Of a DNA stretch of 6,921 nt, positions 1-6,321 are shown piece after piece. The notes under the pieces were generated by a model. The model saw only the letters and a program-made list of their open reading frames with translations, ran no database searches and was not told where the DNA came from. The translations under genes and the position numbers were made by a program. How positions within the stretch are numbered: position 1 is the stretch's first letter; each line of letters begins with the position of its first letter. Origin of the DNA: an uncultured Pseudorhodobacter sp. (GTDB taxonomy: Bacteria; Pseudomonadota; Alphaproteobacteria; Rhodobacterales; Rhodobacteraceae); NCBI GenBank assembly GCA_945957495.1, contig CAMFLG010000171.1, forward strand, positions 1 through 6,921. The letters run 5' to 3'.

Positions 1-48
1 CCACCACTCGACTAGTCGTCGGCAGCGTCAGATGTGTATAAGAGACAG
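1..48 (+). other. Illumina Nextera Read 1 adapter with i5 index (assembly artefact)
   Basis: Positions 16-48 match the 33-nt Nextera transposase Read 1 adapter in full. The last 19 bases (30-48, AGATGTGTATAAGAGACAG) are the Tn5 mosaic end. The eight bases before it (8-15, TCGACTAG) match, from memory, the Nextera XT i5 index S513, and the few bases before that look like a degraded end of the P5 oligo. This is library DNA, not genome. The genome begins at 49. It should be trimmed; it also creates a false ATG at 32. Confidence 0.98.
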
Positions 49-49
49 G

Positions 50-1504
50 TCCATCGGATTGCTGTTGCTGTTGGCCTCGTTGGACCAGACCATCGTTTCC
101 ACTGCCTTGCCAACCATTGTGGCCGATCTGGGCGGGATGGACCATCTTAGCTGGGTGGTCACGGCCTATGTGCTGACCTCCACCGTCGTGGCGCCGCTTT
201 ATGGCAAGCTGGGCGATCTTTACGGGCGCCGCAACATGGTTTTCGTCTCGGTTACGCTGTTCCTGTTGGGATCTGTGCTGTGCGGTGTGGCAGGGTCGAT
301 GACCTTCCTGATCGCGTCCCGCGCCTTGCAGGGCCTTGGCGGCGGCGGGCTGTTCGTGCTGGCGCTGTCGGTCGTGGGCGACGTGATTCAGCCGCAAGAC
401 CGCGGCAAGGTGCAGGGCGTCTTTGCCGCCGTGTTTTCGGTTTCGTCGGTGATCGGCCCGCTGGTGGGCGGCTGGTTCGTGCAATACGTCAACTGGCACT
501 GGATATTCTTCATCAACCTGCCCATCGGCCTGATTGCCGTGGTGATCTTTGCCACAAACTTCAAGCCGCGCGGTATCCGGGTGAAGCATCGGATCGACTG
601 GGCGGGCGCCATCACCCTGACCCTTGCCTTGGGCGCGCTGACGCTGGTGACAAGCCTTGGCGGGCGCAGCTTTGACTGGGCCTCGCCGCAGTCGGTTGGT
701 CTGATCACGCTGTCTGTTGCCTCCTTGGCCGCCTTCCTGTGGATCGAAACCCGCGCGTCAGAGCCGATCTTGCCTTTGGGTCTGTTCAAGCTGAACGTGT
801 TCTGGGTCACTTGCGTGATCGGCTTTGTCGCGGGCGTGGCAATGTTCGGCGCGATCACCTTTGTGCCGCTGTATCTGCAGATCGCCATGGGCTCGACCCC
901 CACCGAATCCGGCTTGCAGCTGATCCCGATGACGGCGGGCATTCTGTTGGCCTCTACCATGTCGGGCCGCTACATGGGCCGCACCGGGCGCTACAAACTG
1001 CTGCCGAAACTGGGCACTGCCCTGCTGTGCATCGGCATGCTGCTGTTGTCGCGGCTGGATCATGAAACCAGCCTGCTGGTATTCTCGCTGTCGCTGGCAA
1101 CCGTGGGTCTGGGCATGGGCTGCATCTTCCCGGTGGTCACAACCGCCGTGCAAAATGCCGTGCCGCGCGAAACCCTTGGCACGGCAACCGCCGCCGGGAT
1201 CATGGTGCGGCAAACCGGCGGCTCGCTGGGGGTGGCGGCGTTTGGCGCGCTGTTTGCGGCGCGGATGGCCGCTGGCATGATGGAGACGGGGGCCAATCTG
1301 CCGATGGGCGAGGGCGCAAACCTTGGCCCGCAGACCCTGGCCGCGCTGTCACCGGAACAACAGGCGGCGATTGCCCAAACCGTGATTCACGCCCTGCACC
1401 CGATCTACCTGATCGCGGCGGCGTTGGCGGCCATCGCCTTTATTTTCGCCTTCTTGCTGCAAGAGGTACAGTTGACCAACCGGCATGTTCCCAAAGGCGA
1501 ATAA
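50..1504 (+). CDS. MFS multidrug efflux transporter, DHA2 (EmrB/QacA-like) family, 5'-truncated
   Basis: Predicted inner-membrane proton-driven drug exporter. The visible part is about 484 residues, highly hydrophobic, with a pattern that fits the 14-helix DHA2 group. Near the start is the family signature LDQTIVSTALP (nt 80-112), then the helix 2-3 loop motif A GKLGDLYGRRN (nt 203-235). A motif B-like RALQGLGGGG follows at about nt 320, and the antiporter motif C with GPLVGG at about nt 455. A weaker motif A copy, GRYMGRTGRYK (about nt 965-1000), sits in the second half, as expected from the internal duplication. The C-terminus and TAA stop are intact. The true start is missing: the contig begins inside helix 1, so probably some 15-25 residues are lost. 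The apparent start at 32 gives MCIRDR, which is translated adapter. The substrate cannot be told from sequence. A hairpin directly downstream suggests transcription ends before pyc. Confidence 0.93.
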   Translation, partial: SIGLLLLLASLDQTIVSTALPTIVADLGGMDHLSWVVTAYVLTSTVVAPLYGKLGDLYGRRNMVFVSVTLFLLGSVLCGVAGSMTFLIASRALQGLGGGGLFVLALSVVGDVIQPQDRGKVQGVFAAVFSVSSVIGPLVGGWFVQYVNWHWIFFINLPIGLIAVVIFATNFKPRGIRVKHRIDWAGAITLTLALGALTLVTSLGGRSFDWASPQSVGLITLSVASLAAFLWIETRASEPILPLGLFKLNVFWVTCVIGFVAGVAMFGAITFVPLYLQIAMGSTPTESGLQLIPMTAGILLASTMSGRYMGRTGRYKLLPKLGTALLCIGMLLLSRLDHETSLLVFSLSLATVGLGMGCIFPVVTTAVQNAVPRETLGTATAAGIMVRQTGGSLGVAAFGALFAARMAAGMMETGANLPMGEGANLGPQTLAALSPEQQAAIAQTVIHALHPIYLIAAALAAIAFIFAFLLQEVQLTNRHVPKGE

Positions 1505-1509
1505 TGTTA

Positions 1510-1543
1510 GCGCGAACAGTCCTGAAACACGGGCTGTTCGCGC
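1510..1543 (+). terminator. GC-rich hairpin after the MFS gene
   Basis: Perfect 10-bp arms GCGCGAACAG (1510-1519) and CTGTTCGCGC (1534-1543). Three further pairs (one G-U) extend the stem inward to 1522/1531, leaving an 8-nt loop. It begins 6 nt after the MFS stop codon. There is no clean U-run after it, so it is either a U-poor terminator or a 3'-end stabilising structure. Confidence 0.55.
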
Positions 1544-1550
1544 CGGCATT

Positions 1551-1565
1551 GCCTAAAAATTAGGC
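1551..1565 (+). repeat. Small inverted repeat downstream of the MFS terminator
   Basis: GCCTAA (1551-1556) and TTAGGC (1560-1565) form a perfect 6-bp dyad with a 3-nt loop, followed a few bases later by TTTT (1569-1572). It could be a weak second terminator in tandem with the preceding hairpin, or a protein-binding dyad upstream of pyc. Nothing decides between these. Confidence 0.35.
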
Positions 1566-1634
1566 GCATTTTACATCATCTGCCAAATCTTCCCTGCGCT
1601 TCGCAATTCTGTTGCCGTTTGCCGCATCCTGCAC

Positions 1635-1662
1635 TTGCGCCGCAGCGCAGCATCCATAGAGT
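1635..1662 (+). promoter_or_regulatory. Tentative sigma-70 type promoter for pyc
   Basis: A TTGCGC hexamer (1635-1640) lies 16 nt before TAGAGT (1657-1662, 4 of 6 matches to TATAAT). This would place the transcript start near 1669, about 40 nt before the pyc ATG. Both boxes are weak and the region is GC-rich, so this is only the best candidate seen in the 140 bp between the upstream hairpins and pyc. Confidence 0.2.
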
Positions 1663-1695
1663 GCGGACTCGATCACGCCCCCACCCGCCGTGCCC

Positions 1696-1699
1696 GGAG
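1696..1699 (+). promoter_or_regulatory. Ribosome binding site that sets the pyc start
   Basis: GGAG lies 8 nt before the ATG at 1708. An in-frame GTG at 1690 would add six residues (VPGVQP) but would place this Shine-Dalgarno sequence inside the gene. The protein family normally starts close to the KILIANRGEIA motif. The ATG at 1708 is therefore preferred. Confidence 0.7.
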
Positions 1700-1707
1700 T
1701 GCAGCCT

Positions 1708-4700
1708 ATGACCGACTTCAAGAAAATCCTCATTGCCAACCGTGGTGAAATCGCCATCCGCGTGATGCGCGCCGCCAACGAGATGGGCAAGAAAACCGTG
1801 GCGGTCTACGCCGAGGAAGACAAGCTTTCGCTGCACCGCTTCAAGGCGGATGAGGCCTATCAGATCGGCGAGGGGCTGTCGCCGGTCGGGGCCTACCTGT
1901 CGATCCCGGAAATCATCCGCGTCGCCAAGGCCAGTGGCGCAGATGCGATCCACCCCGGCTATGGCCTTTTGTCGGAAAACCCTGATTTCGTTGATGCCTG
2001 CGATCAGGCGGGCATCACCTTCATCGGCCCCAAGGCCGAAACCATGCGCGCCTTGGGTGACAAGGCCTCGGCCCGCCGCGTCGCCATGGCGGCGGGTGTT
2101 CCGGTGATCCCGGCCACCGAAGTTCTGGGCGAAGATTTCGATGCGATCAGGAAAGAGGCGGCGGCTGTTGGCTACCCGCTGATGCTCAAGGCCTCTTGGG
2201 GCGGCGGCGGTCGTGGCATGCGCCCGATCCTGTCGGAATCCGAACTGGTCGATAAGGTCCGTGAAGGCCGGCGCGAGGCCGAGGCCGCCTTTGGCAATGG
2301 CGAAGGCTATCTGGAAAAGATGATCCTGCGCGCCCGCCATGTCGAGGTGCAGATCCTGGGCGACAAGCACGGCGAGATTTACCACCTCTACGAACGCGAC
2401 TGCACCGTGCAGCGCCGCAACCAGAAGGTGGTTGAACGCGCGCCCGCCCCCTACCTGACCGATGCACAGCGCGCCGAAGTTTGCGATCTGGGCCGCCGCA
2501 TCTGCGCCCATGTCGGCTATGAATGCGCAGGCACCGTCGAATTCCTGATGGATATGGACAGCCAGCAGTTCTACTTCATCGAGGTGAACCCGCGCGTGCA
2601 GGTCGAACATACCGTCACCGAACAAGTGACCGGCATCGACATCGTGCAGGCGCAAATCCTGATCGCCGAGGGCAAGACGCTGGCCGAGGCCACCGGCAAG
2701 GCCAGCCAGTCGGAAATCCACCTTAACGGCCACGCCCTGCAATGCCGCGTGACCACAGAAGACCCGCAGAACAACTTCATCCCCGACTATGGCCGCCTGA
2801 CCGCCTATCGTTCGGCCACCGGCATGGGCATTCGTCTGGATGGCGGCACGGCCTATGCAGGCGGTGTGATCACGCGCTACTACGACTCGCTTCTGGTCAA
2901 GGTGACGGCTTGGGCGCAAACGCCTGACGCCGCCATCCGCCGCATGGACCGCGCCCTGCGCGAATTCCGCATCCGGGGCGTTTCGACCAACATTGAATTC
3001 GTCATCAACCTGCTGAAACACCCGACCTTCCTGAACGATACCTACACCACGAAATTCATCGATACGACGCCGGATCTGTTCGTGTTCAAGAAACGCCGTG
3101 ACCGCGCGACCAAGATCCTGACCTATATCGCCGACATCACCGTCAACGGGCATCCCGAAACCGCAGGCCGCCCGAAACCGCATGCCGAGGCGCGCGCGCC
3201 CAAACCACCGAAAGCCGTGGCTGAACCATCGATGGGCACCCGCAACCTGCTGGAACAAAAGGGCCCGCAAGCCGTGGCCGACTGGATGAAGGCACAGAAA
3301 AAGCTTCTCGTCACCGACACCACCATGCGCGACGGCCATCAGTCGCTTCTGGCTACCCGCATGCGCTCGATCGACATGATCAAGGCCGCCCCCGCCTATG
3401 CCGCCAATCTGCCGCAACTGTTCTCGGTGGAATGCTGGGGCGGGGCAACCTTTGACGTGGCCTATCGGTTCCTGCAGGAATGTCCGTGGCAGCGCTTGCG
3501 CGATCTGCGCGCGCTGATGCCCAACGTGATGACGCAGATGCTGCTGCGCGGGTCGAACGGCGTCGGCTATACCAACTATCCCGATAACGTCGTGCAGGCC
3601 TTTGTCAAACAGGCTGCGGCAACCGGTGTGGATGTGTTCCGCGTGTTCGACAGCCTGAACTGGGTTGAAAACATGCGCGTCGCCATGGATGCGGTGCTGG
3701 AGGCGAACAAGCTTTGCGAAGGCACCGTTTGCTATACCGGCGACATGCTTGACCCCGACCGCGCCAAGTATAACCTGAAATACTATGTCGATACGGCGCT
3801 GGAACTGAAGGCCGCAGGCGCGCATGTGCTGGGGCTGAAGGATATGGCGGGCCTTTTGAAACCCGCCGCTGCCCGCCAACTGATCAAGACGCTGAAGCAA
3901 GAGGTCGGCCTGCCGATCCATTTCCACACGCACGACACCTCGGGTGCCGCCGCCGCCACCATCCTTGCGGCCAGCGATGCCGGGGTGGACGCGGTGGATG
4001 CCGCGATGGACGCCTTCTCTGGCGGCACGTCGCAGCCCTGCCTGGGCTCCATCGTCGAGGCGCTGCGCCATACCGACCGCGATACCGGATTGGACATTGC
4101 GGCGATCCGGGCGCTGTCGAACTATTGGGAAGGCGTGCGCGGCCAATACACCGCCTTTGAATCCGGTCTGCCCGCCCCGGCCTCGGAAGTCTACCTGCAC
4201 GAAATGCCCGGTGGCCAGTTCACCAACCTCAAGGCGCAGGCCCGCAGCCTGGGTCTGGAGGAACGCTGGCATGAGGTGGCGCAGGCCTATGCCGATGCCA
4301 ACCAGATGTTCGGCGATATCGTCAAGGTGACGCCATCCTCCAAGGTGGTCGGCGACATGGCCCTGATGATGGTGGCGCAGGGCCTGACACGCAAACAGGT
4401 CGAAGACCCCAACATCGACCTCGCCTTCCCCGAGTCGGTCGCAGACATGCTGCGCGGCAATCTTGGCCAACCCCATGGCGGCTGGCCCGCAGGGATCTCC
4501 AAGAAGGTGCTCAAGGGCGAAACCCCCTCCACCGCCCGCCCCGGCGCGGGCATGGCCCCGGTTGATCTGGAGGCGGTGCGTGCCAAGCTGTCTGCCGACC
4601 TGAACGGTCTGAAGGTCGATGACGAAGACCTGAACGGCTATCTGATGTATCCCAAGGTGTTTCTGGATTACATGGGCCGCCACAAAGCCTATGGCCCGGT

Positions 4701-5148
4701 GCGGACCCTGCCGACGCGGACGTTCTTTTACGGCATGGCGCCGGGCGAAGAAATCACCGCCGAGATTGACCCCGGAAAGCAGCTGGAAATCCGCCTGCAA
4801 GCGGTGGGCGAGACGACCGACGATGGCGAGGTGAAGGTGTTCTTCGAACTCAACGGTCAGCCCCGCGTCATTCGCGTGCCGAACCGGCTGATCAAGGCAA
4901 AGGCCGCCGTCAAACCCAAGGCCGTCGATGGCAACCCTGCCCATGTTGGCGCGCCGATGCCGGGCTCTATCGCCTCGGTCGCGGTCGTGGCCGGGCAGAA
5001 GGTGAATGCGGGCGATCTGTTGCTGACCATCGAGGCGATGAAGATGGAAACCGGCATCCATGCCGACCGCGCGGCCATCGTCAAGGCGCTGCATGTGCAT
5101 CCGGGCAGCCAGATCGACGCCAAGGATCTGCTGATCGAGCTGGAATAG
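1708..5148 (+). CDS. pyc: Pyruvate carboxylase, single-chain biotin enzyme (EC 6.4.1.1)
   Basis: Cytosolic anaplerotic enzyme: pyruvate + bicarbonate + ATP gives oxaloacetate + ADP + phosphate. It has 1146 aa, the usual length for single-chain enzymes. Biotin carboxylase is at about 1-450: KILIANRGEIA at the start, ATP glycine loop GGGGRGM (165-171), C232 and K240 in DCTVQRRNQK, and the active-site strand E292, N294, R296, Q298, E300. The allosteric linker is about 450-525, including RRDRATK. Carboxyltransferase is about 530-1010: metal ligands D542, H740 and H742 (HFHTHD), carbamylated lysine K711 in LKDM, and catalytic T875. D542, K711, H740, H742 and T875 are each offset by 7 from the residues known in Rhizobium etli PC, showing collinearity. 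The biotinyl domain is about 1075-1146, with biotin on K1112 in EAMKMET, 34 residues from the end. All key residues are present and there is no frameshift. It appears monocistronic between hairpins. An acetyl-CoA carboxylase or propionyl-CoA carboxylase subunit is excluded by the fused carboxyltransferase. Confidence 0.98.
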   Translation: MTDFKKILIANRGEIAIRVMRAANEMGKKTVAVYAEEDKLSLHRFKADEAYQIGEGLSPVGAYLSIPEIIRVAKASGADAIHPGYGLLSENPDFVDACDQAGITFIGPKAETMRALGDKASARRVAMAAGVPVIPATEVLGEDFDAIRKEAAAVGYPLMLKASWGGGGRGMRPILSESELVDKVREGRREAEAAFGNGEGYLEKMILRARHVEVQILGDKHGEIYHLYERDCTVQRRNQKVVERAPAPYLTDAQRAEVCDLGRRICAHVGYECAGTVEFLMDMDSQQFYFIEVNPRVQVEHTVTEQVTGIDIVQAQILIAEGKTLAEATGKASQSEIHLNGHALQCRVTTEDPQNNFIPDYGRLTAYRSATGMGIRLDGGTAYAGGVITRYYDSLLVKVTAWAQTPDAAIRRMDRALREFRIRGVSTNIEFVINLLKHPTFLNDTYTTKFIDTTPDLFVFKKRRDRATKILTYIADITVNGHPETAGRPKPHAEARAPKPPKAVAEPSMGTRNLLEQKGPQAVADWMKAQKKLLVTDTTMRDGHQSLLATRMRSIDMIKAAPAYAANLPQLFSVECWGGATFDVAYRFLQECPWQRLRDLRALMPNVMTQMLLRGSNGVGYTNYPDNVVQAFVKQAAATGVDVFRVFDSLNWVENMRVAMDAVLEANKLCEGTVCYTGDMLDPDRAKYNLKYYVDTALELKAAGAHVLGLKDMAGLLKPAAARQLIKTLKQEVGLPIHFHTHDTSGAAAATILAASDAGVDAVDAAMDAFSGGTSQPCLGSIVEALRHTDRDTGLDIAAIRALSNYWEGVRGQYTAFESGLPAPASEVYLHEMPGGQFTNLKAQARSLGLEERWHEVAQAYADANQMFGDIVKVTPSSKVVGDMALMMVAQGLTRKQVEDPNIDLAFPESVADMLRGNLGQPHGGWPAGISKKVLKGETPSTARPGAGMAPVDLEAVRAKLSADLNGLKVDDEDLNGYLMYPKVFLDYMGRHKAYGPVRTLPTRTFFYGMAPGEEITAEIDPGKQLEIRLQAVGETTDDGEVKVFFELNGQPRVIRVPNRLIKAKAAVKPKAVDGNPAHVGAPMPGSIASVAVVAGQKVNAGDLLLTIEAMKMETGIHADRAAIVKALHVHPGSQIDAKDLLIELE

Positions 5149-5168
5149 CCGCGTTTGCGGCAGCAAAG

Positions 5169-5197
5169 CAAGAATGTCCCGGCCCGGGACATTCTTG
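5169..5197 (+). terminator. Hairpin terminator after pyc
   Basis: Perfect 12-bp stem: CAAGAATGTCCC (5169-5180) pairs with GGGACATTCTTG (5186-5197), loop GGCCC. It starts 20 nt after the pyc stop. The following tail is GGCCGTTTAAAA, so the U-tract is short. Because the flanking genes converge it may act in both directions, though it lies about 100 bp beyond the end of the minus-strand gene. Confidence 0.7.
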
Positions 5198-5275
5198 GGC
5201 CGTTTAAAATCAATGGCTTGACCTGTCGGGATTAACGATTTGTCAAGGATTGACCCCAATCTGCCATCTGTAGGG

Positions 5276-5301
5276 CAGTCCTGGCCCTGCGGTCAGGACT
5301 G
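5276..5301 (-). terminator. Hairpin at the 3' end of the GST gene
   Basis: CAGTCCTGGCC (5276-5286) pairs with GGTCAGGACTG (5291-5301): 11 bp with one G-U pair and a CTGC loop. It overlaps the last two codons and the stop (5293-5295) of the minus-strand GST gene. No U-run follows on the minus strand, so it is more likely an mRNA 3'-end structure or U-less terminator than a classical one. Together with the hairpin at 5169-5197 it closes the convergent pyc/GST junction. Confidence 0.4.
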
Positions 5302-5946
5302 ACCGTTGTTTCGGGCCGCGTCTGCACTTTCGAAATGGGCGATCTGATCGCGGTGCGCCTTCACAAAGGCCGGGCGCGCGCAAAGGCGGTCCACATAGTT
5401 CCGCAGTGCCGGGTGATCCGCCAGTGCCCCCAGTTTCATCGGCATGCGCAGCACATCGGCCATCATCAGATCGGCGATGGTAAACCGCGACGCCGCCAGC
5501 CAGTCGCGCGTCTGCAAGACGGCCTCCAACCGGTCGAACCGCTGCCGCATCCAGCCTTCAAGCGGATTTTCCGGCGGATTGGACAGGTTGATAAACCACC
5601 ACGGCACCGTGACCATCTCGACCGAGTTCAGGGCGGCGATGAACCATTGCAGCGTATCGGCCTTGCCCTGCGCATCAACCGGCATCAGCACTTCGCTTTT
5701 CTCGGCCAGATGCAGCAGGCAGGCGCCGCTTTCAAACAGGCGAATATCGCCATCATCAAGGAAGGGCACTTGTGCGAAGGGCTGTCGTTCAAGGTGATCT
5801 GGCCCTCGCGGGGAAAGCGGGGTGGAGGCGACCTCATAGGCGATGCCAGCCTCTTCCAACGCCCAGCGAAGGCGCAGATCGCGCACAAACCCGCGCGGGC
5901 CCGGCGGCACCCAGTCATATGTCCAGATCGTTACACGTTCAGGCAT
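5293..5946 (-). CDS. Glutathione S-transferase family protein
   Basis: 217-aa soluble protein, the normal length for a cytosolic GST. The N-terminal thioredoxin-like domain (about 5-83) shows the expected order: first strand RVTIWTYDW, helix with RLRWALEEAGIAYEV, the cis-proline loop AQVPFL (P61), and the glutathione gamma-glutamyl contact pair E72-S73 in LFESGACLLHL. The C-terminal all-helical domain (about 92-205) has the N-capping box F-T-I-A-D (155-159) in the helix typical of the fold, followed by a conserved-looking PALRNYVDRLCARPAF segment. The catalytic Ser/Tyr/Cys class is unclear: Y10 is the only obvious N-terminal candidate, so the subclass and substrate are unknown. No signal peptide is seen. 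Start ATG (5944-5946) is supported by an AGGAGG 5 nt upstream. It converges with pyc and diverges from mraZ, so it appears to be its own transcription unit. Confidence 0.92.
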   Translation of the reverse strand: MPERVTIWTYDWVPPGPRGFVRDLRLRWALEEAGIAYEVASTPLSPRGPDHLERQPFAQVPFLDDGDIRLFESGACLLHLAEKSEVLMPVDAQGKADTLQWFIAALNSVEMVTVPWWFINLSNPPENPLEGWMRQRFDRLEAVLQTRDWLAASRFTIADLMMADVLRMPMKLGALADHPALRNYVDRLCARPAFVKAHRDQIAHFESADAARNNGQS

Positions 5947-5951
5947 CCGGG

Positions 5952-5957
5952 CCTCCT
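5952..5957 (-). promoter_or_regulatory. Strong ribosome binding site for the GST gene
   Basis: AGGAGG on the minus strand (CCTCCT on plus), 5 nt before the ATG at 5946. It is a perfect anti-16S match and fixes the start codon. Confidence 0.85.
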
Positions 5958-5975
5958 ATCTGATACTGCGGCGGC

Positions 5976-6004
5976 ATCTTAACATCAGGGCTTGAAACGC
6001 CCAA
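5976..6004 (-). promoter_or_regulatory. Candidate promoter of the GST gene with an overlapping dyad
   Basis: On the minus strand TTGGGC (6004-5999) is separated by exactly 17 nt from TAAGAT (5981-5976, 4 of 6 to TATAAT), predicting a start near 5969 and a 5' UTR of about 23 nt that just contains the RBS. A dyad GGCTTG (5989-5994) / CAAGCC (6002-6007) overlaps the -35 box and could be an operator. The -35 box matches only in TTG, so this is tentative. Confidence 0.35.
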
Positions 6005-6056
6005 GCCGCAACCACGGACACAAGGGCCGTTTGCGCGGGGCAAGCGAATCACTTCA

Positions 6057-6071
6057 CTGGGAAATCATGGG
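6057..6071 (+). repeat. 15-nt direct repeat copy 1, paired TGGGA boxes (MraZ-box-like)
   Basis: CTGGGAAATCATGGG, identical to the copy at 6170-6184. With the next base (A6072) it contains two TGGGA boxes exactly 10 bp apart (6058-6062, 6068-6072). MraZ of E. coli is known to bind TGGGN direct repeats with 5-nt spacers, so this may be a distal MraZ operator. The second box abuts the stem of the terminator at 6072-6097. Confidence 0.55.
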
Positions 6072-6097
6072 AAAACCGGGTCCGTCGCCCGGTTTTT
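6072..6097 (+). terminator. Orphan rho-independent terminator
   Basis: AAAACCGGG (6072-6080) pairs perfectly with CCCGGTTTT (6088-6096), a 9-bp stem with a 7-nt loop, followed by one more T (T5 in all). It is a classical intrinsic terminator and near-symmetric, so it could work on either strand (T4 on the minus strand). No gene ends here: GST reads away to the left and mraZ starts more than 500 bp to the right. It would therefore end a short non-coding transcript, or stop antisense transcription from the mraZ side entering the GST promoter. Confidence 0.7.
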
Positions 6098-6169
6098 CAG
6101 TATTCCGGCGGCTGGCTGCGCGCAGGGCAGGGCAAAATTGTGGCCGGGGCAGTGCCGTCATAAAAATTT

Positions 6170-6184
6170 CTGGGAAATCATGGG
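6170..6184 (+). repeat. 15-nt direct repeat copy 2, paired TGGG boxes (MraZ-box-like)
   Basis: Second exact copy of CTGGGAAATCATGGG, 113 bp downstream of the first. It holds boxes TGGGA (6171-6175) and TGGGT (6181-6185) at the same 10-bp spacing. The matching stretch in the minus-strand array at 6342-6356 reads TGGGATTTCATGGGA, differing in only two spacer bases. The conservation across three places argues for a protein-binding site. Confidence 0.55.
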
Positions 6185-6196
6185 TAACGCCGCTGT

Positions 6197-6210
6197 GTTC
6201 ACCTGTGAAC
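6197..6210. promoter_or_regulatory. Perfect 14-bp palindrome, candidate operator
   Basis: GTTCAC-CT-GTGAAC. With only a 2-bp centre it cannot form a good RNA hairpin, so a dimeric DNA-binding protein is the more likely reader. The protein is unknown. It does not fit the GTTC-N7-GTTC direct repeat of alphaproteobacterial LexA. Confidence 0.45.
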
Positions 6211-6222
6211 TAGATATAGCGG

Positions 6223-6236
6223 TCACGCTGGCGTGA
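6223..6236. promoter_or_regulatory. Second perfect 14-bp palindrome, candidate operator
   Basis: TCACGC-TG-GCGTGA, centred 26 bp from the preceding palindrome. Both are 6+2+6 and share TCAC/GTGA elements, but placed differently within the dyad, so they may bind different proteins or related proteins with different affinity. The AT-rich TAGATATAG lies between them. Confidence 0.4.
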
Positions 6237-6285
6237 ATGCGGTTTTTCTGTCTATCTCTAGCTTCGCTTGCCACTAAATGCTGAG

Positions 6286-6314
6286 TTGCTGCCCTGATTG
6301 GAACAAGATATCCA
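6286..6314 (+). promoter_or_regulatory. Tentative promoter of the mraZ leader
   Basis: TTGCTG (6286-6291), 17 nt, then TATCCA (6309-6314). The predicted start near 6321 would lie at the edge of the box array at 6322-6366, a sensible position for repression. The -10 match is poor; the true promoter could lie elsewhere between about 6200 and 6380. Confidence 0.25.
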
Positions 6315-6321
6315 CAGAATT

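Noticed and set aside
388..1296. Several open frames on both strands overlapping the MFS gene
   Set aside because: All are overlapped by a transporter with clear family motifs and continuous membrane-helix periodicity; they are frame shadows.
1690..1707. Upstream GTG start for pyc adding six residues
   Set aside because: The extension VPGVQP overlaps the GGAG ribosome binding site, which is well spaced for the ATG at 1708, and the family starts close to KILIANRGE.
5218..5255. Two TTGACC hexamers 32 bp apart that resemble -35 boxes, plus a CTTGAC/GTCAAG dyad
   Set aside because: No acceptable -10 box lies at 16-18 bp from either hexamer on the plus strand, and there is no plus-strand gene downstream to drive. 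The dyad has a 19-nt loop and is only 6 bp.
1576..5259. A 1227-codon open frame on the minus strand covering the whole of pyc
   Set aside because: It is the antisense shadow of a GC-rich gene, where biased third positions suppress stop codons in the opposite frame. Its translation is rich in His, Arg, Gly and Gln with no recognisable domain, while the plus strand encodes an intact pyruvate carboxylase.
5335..5982. 215-codon plus-strand frame opposite the GST gene
   Set aside because: The minus-strand reading has a GST fold signature and a perfect AGGAGG before its ATG; the plus-strand translation has no recognisable features.
6197..6210. Possible LexA (SOS) box in the first palindrome
   Set aside because: The alphaproteobacterial LexA site is the direct repeat GTTC-N7-GTTC; here the second half is inverted (GAAC) and the spacing differs.
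5992..6213. 73-codon plus-strand open frame starting at TTG
   Set aside because: No ribosome binding site was found, the start is rare, and the frame runs through a terminator hairpin, two operator-like repeats and the first palindrome. The product shows no recognisable domain.
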